The notes under the pieces: generated by a model
The model's database searches: none
Seen by the model: only the letters and a program-made list of their open reading frames with translations
Told to the model about the DNA's origin: nothing
In this document: in pieces, positions 1 to 5,040 of the stretch
How the letters are laid out: every line of letters begins with the position of its first letter
Numbering within the stretch: the stretch's first letter is position 1
Program-made: the position numbers and the translations under genes
NCBI GenBank assembly: GCA_002772455.1
Contig: PCSQ01000069.1
Location: forward strand, 245 to 5,968
Origin: Candidatus Beckwithbacteria bacterium CG23_combo_of_CG06-09_8_20_14_all_47_9
GTDB lineage: Bacteria > Patescibacteriota > Microgenomatia > UBA1400 > CG1-02-47-37
DNA length: 5,724 bases
Direction of reading: 5' to 3'

Positions 1-801
1 GGTTTTTAAATTTTTTAACGGCGTGTGCTCTAAATCATCGGCTTCAAAGGCGTAACCGGCGATTTTGCCGAATTTAAGCGCCTTGGCCATTGACCGTTCA
101 TCCACCATTTTGGCATTGCCGATGGTATTCACTACCATCGCCCCCGGCCGCATCAAACCAATTTCTGCCCTGCCAATCAACCGATAGTTTCCGACGCAAT
201 CGGTAACATGCAAAGAAATCACATCAGCCTGTTTTAATAATTGAGTTAAAGTCACTATTTTGACTCCGGCTTGTTTTTTTGGCGTTCGATTACAGGCTAT
301 AACTTTCATGCCAATCCCTAAAGCCAACTCTGCCGTCCGGCTGCCGATTTTTCCTAAACCGATAATCCCCAGGGTTTTTCCGGCTAATTCTGTTCCCAGC
401 ATCATTTCGGTTTGAAAAGTCTTTTTAGCCAAACTCAGCATTAAGGCCAAAGTATGTTCCGCCACCGACTCGGTCGCATATCCTGGAACAAAACTGACCG
501 GAATCTGTCTTTGATTAAAATATTTATTATCAATCCAACCGGTATAAGAAGTTGGCACGGCCACACCCTTTAACTTTGGCAGTTTCAAAACTAATTCAGT
601 TAATTTTAATTTTGCCTTATCAAATCCTCCCAACGTGTCCGGATCAGCAGCCAATATTTGGCAGTCGCGGCAGAATTTTTCCAGCTGGACTAAGCTCATT
701 TCCCGACGCCGGGGAATAAATTTTACCTGCCCCAAAGACCTTAGCCGTTTGATTTGACTTGGGGTAAATTCATTGGTTGGGACTAATACGCTGATCTTCA
801 T
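1..801 (-). CDS. D-isomer-specific 2-hydroxyacid dehydrogenase (phosphoglycerate dehydrogenase-like), 3' end off window
   Basis: I translated this frame by hand: 267 residues, open to the left edge, so the C-terminus is missing. The family reduces 2-keto acids or oxidises D-2-hydroxyacids with NAD(P) in the cytosol. Visible features are an N-terminal substrate domain (about 1-105), the hinge motif ESVAEHTLALML at 111-122, and a Rossmann fold with GLGKIG at 148-153. The second strand ends in ACNRT (169-173) where NAD enzymes usually carry Asp, which hints at NADP preference. DVISLH (193-198) and VNT (224-226) follow family order. The catalytic Arg expected in NTxRG is not there: residues 225-234 read NTIGNAKMVD. 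The catalytic Glu fits E258. The His that completes the triad would lie beyond the edge. The ATG at 801 is the only start that gives a full first beta strand (MKISVLVP). It is divergent from a TrmB regulator that may control it. The substrate cannot be read from sequence. Confidence 0.85.
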   Translation of the reverse strand, partial: MKISVLVPTNEFTPSQIKRLRSLGQVKFIPRRREMSLVQLEKFCRDCQILAADPDTLGGFDKAKLKLTELVLKLPKLKGVAVPTSYTGWIDNKYFNQRQIPVSFVPGYATESVAEHTLALMLSLAKKTFQTEMMLGTELAGKTLGIIGLGKIGSRTAELALGIGMKVIACNRTPKKQAGVKIVTLTQLLKQADVISLHVTDCVGNYRLIGRAEIGLMRPGAMVVNTIGNAKMVDERSMAKALKFGKIAGYAFEADDLEHTPLKNLKT

Positions 802-809
802 TGCCCGCT

Positions 810-838
810 ACTTTACACTATGGGATAGTAGTTGTATA
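810..838 (-). promoter_or_regulatory. Candidate promoter of the 2-hydroxyacid dehydrogenase gene
   Basis: On the minus strand, TATACA (838-833) and TAAAGT (815-810) are separated by exactly 17 nt. Each hexamer matches the sigma70 consensus at 4 of 6 positions. The -10 box ends 8 nt before the ATG at 801, which leaves almost no 5' leader and no Shine-Dalgarno. It lies directly on top of the opposite-strand TrmB promoter. The match is modest, so this is a candidate only. Confidence 0.4.
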
Positions 839-840
839 AT
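812..840 (+). promoter_or_regulatory. Strong sigma70-type promoter of the TrmB-family regulator gene
   Basis: TTTACA (812-817), a 17-nt spacer and a perfect TATAAT (835-840) form a near-consensus promoter. Transcription should start at about 847-852, so the mRNA begins at or within a few bases of the ATG at 852. The upstream in-frame TTG (840) and GTG (843) overlap or abut the -10 box and would precede the transcription start, so they are unlikely to be used. Confidence 0.75.
817..829. promoter_or_regulatory. Candidate operator: palindrome ACTAT-GGG-ATAGT
   Basis: A perfect 5-bp inverted repeat with a 3-bp centre lies between the -35 and -10 boxes of both divergent promoters. A second, wider pair, CTACT (808-812) and AGTAG (827-831), overlaps it. 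This position suits a repressor that blocks both promoters at once, and the TrmB-family protein encoded next door is the natural candidate. Arms of 5 bp can occur by chance; placement is the main argument. Confidence 0.45.
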
Positions 841-851
841 TGGTGTTCAAG

Positions 852-1640
852 ATGGTGAACAAACTCGATCTCAAGCAAAAGCTGAATCTGTTGGGTCTGA
901 CTGACAATCAGGCGGAAATTTATTTACTGCTGCTAAAACAGGGGTTAACTTCCCTGTTGGAGCTGTCCCGCCAATCCACGATTAACCGGACCACCATTTA
1001 CCGGGTGGTCGAAGATTTAAAAACCCTGAACCTGGCCGAAGAAATCATTGACAGCCGGGGAATTAAAGTTAAAGCCGTCGCCCCGGAAAATTTAAACTTA
1101 CTGTTAACGCAAAAAGAAACTGAATTGACTTATCTAAAATCTAATCTCTCTAATCTAATATCTAGTTTAAGCGCCATCAAAGACCAACCCGTCCCCTCCA
1201 CCCAAATGGTTTATTTCCGCGGCGTCAGTGGTTTAAAACAACTTTTGTGGAATATCTTAAAAGCCAAGGGTGAATCGGTCGGTTACGGCTACGCCGATTG
1301 GAACCAAAGCGTCGGCCGCGACTTTGCCGAAAAACTGCGCGCCGAGCGGGTCAAACGGCAGATTTCCGACCGGGAAATCCAAAACACCGATCAACTGGGG
1401 CCGATGAGCGATTGGACTAATATTAAAAATTACGGCCAAATCTATCAATGCCGGTTTTTAGATAAAAAAATCGTCGACATCAAACACGACACCTATATCT
1501 ATAATGACGTCTTTGCTTTTTTCCACTTCTATCAGGAAGAAATGTTCGGCTTGGAAATCCACAACCCTGAAATCGCCAAAACCCAAAAACAGATTTTCGA
1601 AGTGTTGTGGAAATTGGCTAAGCCGGAAAAACAAAACTAA
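852..1640 (+). CDS. TrmB-family transcriptional regulator
   Basis: 262 residues from the ATG at 852. The reading frame extends upstream to a TTG at 840, but that codon overlaps the -10 box, so 852 is preferred. The N-terminal winged helix-turn-helix (about 8-75) opens LGLTDNQAEIYLLLL and contains the recognition helix INRTTIYRVVEDLKTL. A short Leu/Ser-rich probable coiled coil follows (about 85-112), as in dimeric TrmB proteins. The C-terminal domain (about 118-258), beginning MVYFRGVSGLKQLL, resembles the PLD-like part found in many bacterial TrmB-type regulators. Such proteins bind operators and respond to small ligands, classically sugars in archaea; the ligand here is unknown. The divergent dehydrogenase is the likely target besides its own gene. 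Its 3' end overlaps the convergent XRE gene by 23 bp. Confidence 0.85.
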   Translation: MVNKLDLKQKLNLLGLTDNQAEIYLLLLKQGLTSLLELSRQSTINRTTIYRVVEDLKTLNLAEEIIDSRGIKVKAVAPENLNLLLTQKETELTYLKSNLSNLISSLSAIKDQPVPSTQMVYFRGVSGLKQLLWNILKAKGESVGYGYADWNQSVGRDFAEKLRAERVKRQISDREIQNTDQLGPMSDWTNIKNYGQIYQCRFLDKKIVDIKHDTYIYNDVFAFFHFYQEEMFGLEIHNPEIAKTQKQIFEVLWKLAKPEKQN

Positions 1641-1896
1641 TCTCCAACCTTTTACCCAAGGCCACAGCAATTTTCCTGATCAGCCGCACGGTTGAATCTA
1701 CGTTCATATTCTCAACCCTGGATATTACTGCTTGGGTGGTTTTTGCCTTTTTAGCCAAATACCGCTGTGACCATCCCTTTCTAAATCTTGTCTTAATTAT
1801 GGCTATCGCTACTTGATATCTCTCCGGATGCTCAAGAATCAGTTTCTCAAATCGTGGATCTTTAAAACGTTCTTTAAGATATTGGCTATAGATCAT
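1618..1896 (-). CDS. XRE-family HTH protein, HigA-like antitoxin or repressor
   Basis: 92 residues. An N-terminal helical extension (1-30) precedes an XRE/lambda-Cro-type helix-turn-helix (about 31-87). The second helix is about 42-51 (WSQRYLAKKA) and the recognition helix about 54-63 (TQAVISRVEN). It ends IRKIAVALGKRLEISF, typical of HigA-like antitoxins and small autorepressors. The ATG at 1896 lies 6 nt past the -10 box, implying a leaderless message. No toxin gene adjoins it: upstream is only a 96-bp gap and a divergent SDR, and downstream it collides with the TrmB gene. It may therefore be a solitary antitoxin-like repressor controlling itself and perhaps the SDR. The fold is clear; the partner and targets are inferred. 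Confidence 0.8.
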   Translation of the reverse strand: MIYSQYLKERFKDPRFEKLILEHPERYQVAIAIIKTRFRKGWSQRYLAKKAKTTQAVISRVENMNVDSTVRLIRKIAVALGKRLEISFVFPA

Positions 1897-1901
1897 AAAG
1901 T

Positions 1902-1925
1902 CATGATATCTAAAAAGATATCATG
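1902..1925. promoter_or_regulatory. Operator: perfect 9-bp inverted repeat upstream of the XRE gene
   Basis: CATGATATC (1902-1910) and GATATCATG (1917-1925) are exact reverse complements around the 6-nt centre TAAAAA. The repeat fills the spacer and covers the -10 box of the XRE promoter, so a bound dimer would exclude RNA polymerase. This is the classic layout of an XRE antitoxin autoregulating its own gene. Binding by this protein is inferred. Confidence 0.7.
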
Positions 1926-1931
1926 TGTCAA
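1903..1931 (-). promoter_or_regulatory. Strong promoter of the XRE gene, giving a leaderless start
   Basis: On the minus strand, a perfect TTGACA (1931-1926), a 17-nt spacer and TATCAT (1908-1903, 5 of 6) form a near-consensus promoter. The expected transcription start, about 7 nt past the -10 box, falls on the A of the ATG at 1896. Confidence 0.75.
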
Positions 1932-1974
1932 TACACTCGTGTTGTTCTGTAGCTAATTGCGGCTCGATTAATCT

Positions 1975-1983
1975 TGTGATAAC
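1975..1983 (+). promoter_or_regulatory. Candidate extended -10 box of the SDR gene
   Basis: TGT followed by GATAAC (1978-1983, 4 of 6 to TATAAT) forms an extended -10 with no good -35 at standard spacing; TTGCGG (1957-1962) would leave only 15 nt. Transcription would start at about 1990, 0-5 nt before the ATG at 1993. No Shine-Dalgarno is present before that ATG. Support is weak. Confidence 0.35.
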
Positions 1984-1992
1984 TTTAAACTA

Positions 1993-2742
1993 ATGAAAAG
2001 CCAAAAAGTTACCCTTGTTACCGGTTCATCCAAAGGAATTGGCAAAGCAATTGCGATTCGCCTGGCAAAAGACGGTTATTTTGTTTATGTCACCTATTAT
2101 ACTGATGAGGCAGGAGGGCAAAAAACGGTGGAGGAAATCGAAAAAGCCGGCGGCAAATCATCTCTTCAAAAACTCGATGTTTCGGATGAGAAAAGTGTCT
2201 CTCAACTTATGGCTTTAGTCGAAAAAGAATTCGGCCACTTAAATGTGTTAGTTAACGATGCCGCCAGGAGTATTGATAAAACCATGGAAGATTCTAGTTT
2301 TGATGAATGGAAACTGGCATTCGACAACAAACTCCATGGCGCCTGGCTATCAATAAAATACGCTTTACCACTTCTAAAAAAAGGTGAAAACGCCAACGTA
2401 ATCATGATCTCGAGTACTGCCGATGAACACCCCAGCCAGGAAGTCTTATCGTATGCCATTGCAACGGCGGCTGTTAATTCCCTAACCAAAGCGCTAGCGA
2501 TTCATTTGCCAGCTTACGGAATCCGGGTTAATGCGGTTATGCCCGGACCAACCAGAACTGCCAATTGGGGAGAACTAGAGAAAGATGACCAACTTTGGAA
2601 AAATTTTGCCGAAACCAATCCAATGAAACGAGTGACCACCACCGAAGATATCACTGACGCGGTAATGTTATTGATTAACGATCCCCATAAGTTCCTTAAC
2701 GGCAATTTTCTCTTTGTGAGTGGCGGTAGTCATCTGAAATAA
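1993..2742 (+). CDS. Short-chain dehydrogenase/reductase (SDR) with altered active-site Lys
   Basis: 249 residues, the usual length of a classical SDR. Motifs in order are TGSSKGIG (10-17, cofactor loop), LDV (61-63), VNDAA (87-91, replacing NNAG), N112 (structural Asn), S141 (catalytic Ser) and Y154 (catalytic Tyr, 13 residues after the Ser). RVNAVMPGPTRT (178-189) and FVSGG (241-245) follow. The Lys of YxxxK is absent: the frame reads YAIAT, with Thr158 encoded by ACG. This Lys normally holds the nicotinamide ribose and lowers the Tyr pKa. The closest general type is FabG/glucose-dehydrogenase-like SDRs; the substrate is not readable. The ATG at 1993 leads straight into beta strand 1. It is divergent from the XRE gene and ends exactly where the convergent Ldh_2 gene ends, with no base between the stop codons. 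Confidence 0.88.
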   Translation: MKSQKVTLVTGSSKGIGKAIAIRLAKDGYFVYVTYYTDEAGGQKTVEEIEKAGGKSSLQKLDVSDEKSVSQLMALVEKEFGHLNVLVNDAARSIDKTMEDSSFDEWKLAFDNKLHGAWLSIKYALPLLKKGENANVIMISSTADEHPSQEVLSYAIATAAVNSLTKALAIHLPAYGIRVNAVMPGPTRTANWGELEKDDQLWKNFAETNPMKRVTTTEDITDAVMLLINDPHKFLNGNFLFVSGGSHLK

Positions 2743-3723
2743 TTAAGTAATAAATTTTGTAATTTTGTTCATCAATTCTTCGGTAATAATAATTGAATTA
2801 TTTTTCTTATTGGCTTCCGCTGTTAGTTGACCTTTTTCGCCGGGAATAAAAATCTGTCCTATTTCTCCACTGTTTTTATAAACTTTAATTAATTTTTCGA
2901 CCTGTTCATTAATAAAATTAACCCCGCCTAATTTTTCTGGATCGATAGCAATCATTAACGATCCGTAATCACATTGACTATCGCTTTGGTTATAAACTGA
3001 TCCCACTAAAGTTCCGGCAATCACCTGAATCATAAAAGCTAGACCCAAGCCCTTAAATGATCCATCAAATGCGGTAACGGTTCCATTCATGGCTTCCTGT
3101 GGATCTTGGGTCATTATCCCACTCGAATCAAAAGCATAACCAGGTTCTAATTTTTGCTTATTAATCGAAGCCGTTACCAAATCTCCGAAAGTATATTTGG
3201 CCGTACTCATGTCCAAAGTAATCGCTGAATTTTTATAAGGAATGGCTATCGATAATGGATTACTGCCAAATACTCCTTGTTTACTTCCCTTTGGAGCAAT
3301 TCCACCGATAGGATCAGCTGAAGAAAACATTATTCCCACCAACCCTTTCTTGGCTATTTGAGACGTATAATAACCAAGAGCGCCCGATGAACTACTATTG
3401 TTGTACACGCCGATTACTCCTACTCCCTCATTTTTAGCCATTTTTATCAATGGTTCCAGGGCCAAACTGCAAACATACATACTATTATTTCTCTGGGCAT
3501 CAAATCTACCGATCACTCCTGAAGTTTTTTCAAAAATCGGCCGTTTGGCTAATGGATCTTTTTCAATATGCCAGCTAAACAATTTAGACATTCCTTGTGT
3601 GGAATTTTTCAAAACCGCATAAAAAATCACTGCCTCAATTTTTTCAATTTCTTCTGGACTGTAGCCATGTTTTTTAAGAGTTTCTTTTATTAATAACGTG
3701 GCTTTTTCAATTGAAATTTTCAT
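2743..3723 (-). CDS. Ldh_2-family oxidoreductase (malate/L-lactate dehydrogenase type), probably catalytically altered
   Basis: 326 residues, near full length for the family (YiaK, AllD, ComC and MDH2-type enzymes, which use NAD(P) on 2-keto acids or 2-hydroxyacids). The N-terminus MKISIEKATLLIKETLKKHG aligns with YiaK as I recall it. Family landmarks present are VFGSNPLSIAIP (151-162), LDMSTAKYTFG (170-180) and GSFKGLGLAF (221-230). Two conserved histidines are replaced. The SHG catalytic motif reads TQG (Gln43), and the NSNHFG motif reads NSSSSG (Ser112). The Glu usual after the KG motif is Gln233. The protein may be a binding protein or carry out a changed reaction. Its ATG overlaps the stop of the PIN toxin gene as ATGA, so it is the third cistron of the toxin-antitoxin operon. 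A weak AGG lies 12 nt upstream, so translation probably depends on coupling. Confidence 0.85.
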   Translation of the reverse strand: MKISIEKATLLIKETLKKHGYSPEEIEKIEAVIFYAVLKNSTQGMSKLFSWHIEKDPLAKRPIFEKTSGVIGRFDAQRNNSMYVCSLALEPLIKMAKNEGVGVIGVYNNSSSSGALGYYTSQIAKKGLVGIMFSSADPIGGIAPKGSKQGVFGSNPLSIAIPYKNSAITLDMSTAKYTFGDLVTASINKQKLEPGYAFDSSGIMTQDPQEAMNGTVTAFDGSFKGLGLAFMIQVIAGTLVGSVYNQSDSQCDYGSLMIAIDPEKLGGVNFINEQVEKLIKVYKNSGEIGQIFIPGEKGQLTAEANKKNNSIIITEELMNKITKFIT

Positions 3724-4133
3724 TTGTTTATTTTACCTAAAAATTGTTTTGGAGAAAAGATCTGCGTTTGATGAAATTTTTTGAGTATTAATAAATCTTT
3801 GTCACCGGTAATTAAATAATCGGCTGAAGCGGCCAAGCATAATTCTAAAAACTGATTGTCTTTCGGATCGCGGCAAACAGTCACTTTTTGTTGAGGAATA
3901 ATCCTGACAGAATGAGTGACAAGAATTTTTTTGATATTTTTAATCTTTGTCCGAGGTACTTCAAACCGAATCAATAAGCTAATCAACTCGGCGGCAGTGC
4001 CGGGTGAGACATAAAGCCTAAATTTTCCTTTCAGCCACAAGTTAATTATCCGTTTCGGTATACCACTCCAGTAAAAACCAGAGATTAAAACATTGGTATC
4101 AATTACGACCCGCGGCCCGATCGATGAGTTCAT
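3720..4133 (-). CDS. PIN-domain toxin of a toxin-antitoxin pair (VapC-like, COG1569 type)
   Basis: 137 residues. The PIN fold is a Mg-dependent RNase in toxins of this type. The acidic set is in order: D12 in VVIDTNVLIS (9-18), E49 in TAAEL (46-50), D89/D92 in DPKDNQFLEL (89-98), and D111/D113 in YLITGDKDLL (106-115). The length and the DPKDN...ADYLITGDKDLL block are characteristic of the 'putative toxin-antitoxin system toxin component, PIN family' group. No active-site residue is lost, so it should be competent. The ATG at 4133 lies 35 bp inside the antitoxin gene. Purine-rich GAAGAAAAG (4146-4138) precedes it and can serve as ribosome binding site, so toxin translation is likely tied to antitoxin translation. 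The stop overlaps the start of the Ldh_2 gene by 4 bp. The RNA target is unknown. Confidence 0.88.
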   Translation of the reverse strand: MNSSIGPRVVIDTNVLISGFYWSGIPKRIINLWLKGKFRLYVSPGTAAELISLLIRFEVPRTKIKNIKKILVTHSVRIIPQQKVTVCRDPKDNQFLELCLAASADYLITGDKDLLILKKFHQTQIFSPKQFLGKINK

Positions 4134-4395
4134 AAAGCTTTTCTTCTGTCAACTTTTTAGGATTGATTTTTTGTTTTTTTAACCAGCGAAGGAAATAAGG
4201 CCGCGTTTCTCTCATTGCCTGGCTAAACTCTCTTTGCCAGTTCTTTTCCTTAATCTCGATTTCTTCATAAGGAATGATCGCCGCCTGCGGTTGGCTTTTC
4301 CGCAGTAAAATTACCGTTTTTTTCTCGGCCACGACTTGGTCTAAAATATCGCTGAAGTTATTTCTGGCAAAAGTGGCGCTGACTAATTGATTCAT
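4099..4395 (-). CDS. Phd/YefM-family antitoxin
   Basis: 98 residues from the ATG at 4395. The N-terminal half (1-48) is a Phd/YefM DNA-binding and dimerisation domain: NQLVSATFARNNFSDILDQV, then VILLRKSQPQAAIIPYEE. The C-terminal half (about 50-98) is basic and helical and should wrap the PIN toxin. The frame stays open upstream to a TTG at 4434, giving 13 more residues, but that TTG is the first three bases of the promoter's -35 hexamer TTGACA. The added residues are just the translated operator repeats, so 4395 is the real start. The -10 box ends 10 nt before this ATG, so the message is nearly leaderless. It is the first gene of the operon, followed by toxin and Ldh_2 homologue. Confidence 0.88.
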   Translation of the reverse strand: MNQLVSATFARNNFSDILDQVVAEKKTVILLRKSQPQAAIIPYEEIEIKEKNWQREFSQAMRETRPYFLRWLKKQKINPKKLTEEKLYELIDRAAGRN

Positions 4396-4399
4396 ATGT

Positions 4400-4429
4400 A
4401 CACTTAAATTAACACTTAAACGTACACTT
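4400..4429. repeat. Three 12-bp iterons (ACACTT core), candidate antitoxin operator
   Basis: ACACTT occurs at 4400, 4412 and 4424, exactly 12 bp apart. The first two copies share the longer ACACTTAAA. The array fills the promoter spacer and the space downstream of the -10 box. An inverted copy, AAGTGT, lies at 4447-4452. Repeats at this position suit cooperative binding by antitoxin or antitoxin-toxin complex, as in phd-doc and similar operons. Confidence 0.65.
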
Positions 4430-4434
4430 GTCAA
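4406..4434 (-). promoter_or_regulatory. Promoter of the antitoxin-toxin-Ldh_2 operon
   Basis: On the minus strand, a perfect TTGACA (4434-4429) is followed after 17 nt by TAATTT (4411-4406), a poor -10 with 3 of 6 matches. The predicted start of transcription is near 4399, about 4 nt before the ATG at 4395. The -35 is convincing; the -10 assignment is less so. Confidence 0.5.
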
Positions 4435-4458
4435 TAACGAGTTCTAAAGTGTTGGATT

Positions 4459-5037
4459 TTACTTAACCTCTCCGCCTGAATTTCCCTGCATCGATTCATG
4501 GATTTTTCGAACCCTAGAGACAAACTCCAAAATGTTTTCTTGAGCCTCGTCGATGGCCAACCCACCTAATTGCAAATTACCTGTAACTCTATCGCCACTC
4601 GTAAATACAAATGATTCTAATTGTTTATATAAATTATTTGTATCAGTAACTGGTGAAAAATTCTTTTTTAATATCCTAGCGGCAAAAAAATATTTGAGCG
4701 CATGCCTGCCAAATTTTTGTTTGTTTTCCGCTCGATTATCAACTTCTGCCAAAGCATCATTCGGATTTGGTTTAGACAAGCTCCGGACAATCACATCTAA
4801 GGCATCTCTTATAGAGCGACCGGCAGAGTCTTTAATTTTGTATTGACTCTCTTCGTTTAACTCGGCAAATTCCAAGGCCGCGGCCGCGCAAAAAGCCATA
4901 GCCAAGAGTTCTTTTCCCGGTGTCTCTGAATCAGGGGCAAAAAATCCCCCATATGCTCTTATGGTATCAACCGGAACCGCTCCCCGCTCAACCAGTTTGA
5001 TCGCAGTTTGAGCGTCACTTTCAATTTTATCCATCAT
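4459..5037 (-). CDS. Hypothetical protein, predicted soluble and mostly helical
   Basis: 192 residues; no family recognised. The sequence looks soluble and helical: an Ala-rich stretch at 45-60 (LAMAFCAAAALEFAEL), a charged middle (about 62-112), a hydrophobic/basic helix at 112-126 (HALKYFFAARILKKN), and a C-terminal amphipathic helix (about 162-183) before a Gly-rich tail. There is no signal peptide, transmembrane segment or obvious catalytic motif, and only one Cys (50). It starts with two adjacent ATG codons (5037 and 5034). The AAGG at 5042-5039 is too close to the first, so the second may be used. The gene begins 3 nt after the stop of the upstream gene, and that stop (TAAGG) carries the Shine-Dalgarno, so the two are co-transcribed. 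It is about 60 bp upstream of the toxin-antitoxin operon with no clear terminator between. Confidence 0.7.
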   Translation of the reverse strand: MMDKIESDAQTAIKLVERGAVPVDTIRAYGGFFAPDSETPGKELLAMAFCAAAALEFAELNEESQYKIKDSAGRSIRDALDVIVRSLSKPNPNDALAEVDNRAENKQKFGRHALKYFFAARILKKNFSPVTDTNNLYKQLESFVFTSGDRVTGNLQLGGLAIDEAQENILEFVSRVRKIHESMQGNSGGEVK

Positions 5038-5040
5038 ACC

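Noticed and set aside
1257..1448. Open frame of 63 codons on the minus strand inside the TrmB gene
   Set aside because: Shadow of the TrmB coding frame; no family pattern and no promoter or ribosome site.
1458..1695. Open frames opposite and alongside the TrmB 3' end and the XRE 3' end
   Set aside because: They overlap well-supported genes in other frames, and their translations are low-complexity and not protein-like.
1933..1942. Small palindrome ACAC-TC-GTGT between the XRE and SDR promoters
   Set aside because: 4-bp arms in a short gap are expected by chance; it does not overlap a promoter box convincingly.
1942..1970. TTGTTC as -35 for the SDR gene
   Set aside because: At 17-nt spacing the -10 would be CGATTA, a poor match; the extended -10 at 1975-1983 fits the start codon distance better.
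2202..2705. Minus-strand frames of 95 and 63 codons inside the SDR gene
   Set aside because: Antisense shadows of a gene with full SDR motifs.
3398..3622. Plus-strand frame of 74 codons inside the Ldh_2 gene
   Set aside because: Antisense shadow; no start signals.
4435..4458. Possible terminator between the 192-residue gene and the antitoxin promoter
   Set aside because: No GC-rich stem followed by a T run can be formed; only the AAGTGT/ACACTT inverted pair is seen, which fits an operator better.
4553..4846. Plus-strand frame of 97 codons inside the 192-residue gene
   Set aside because: I considered whether the plus strand might be the real gene, but the minus frame is twice as long, has a Shine-Dalgarno and follows the upstream gene by 3 nt.
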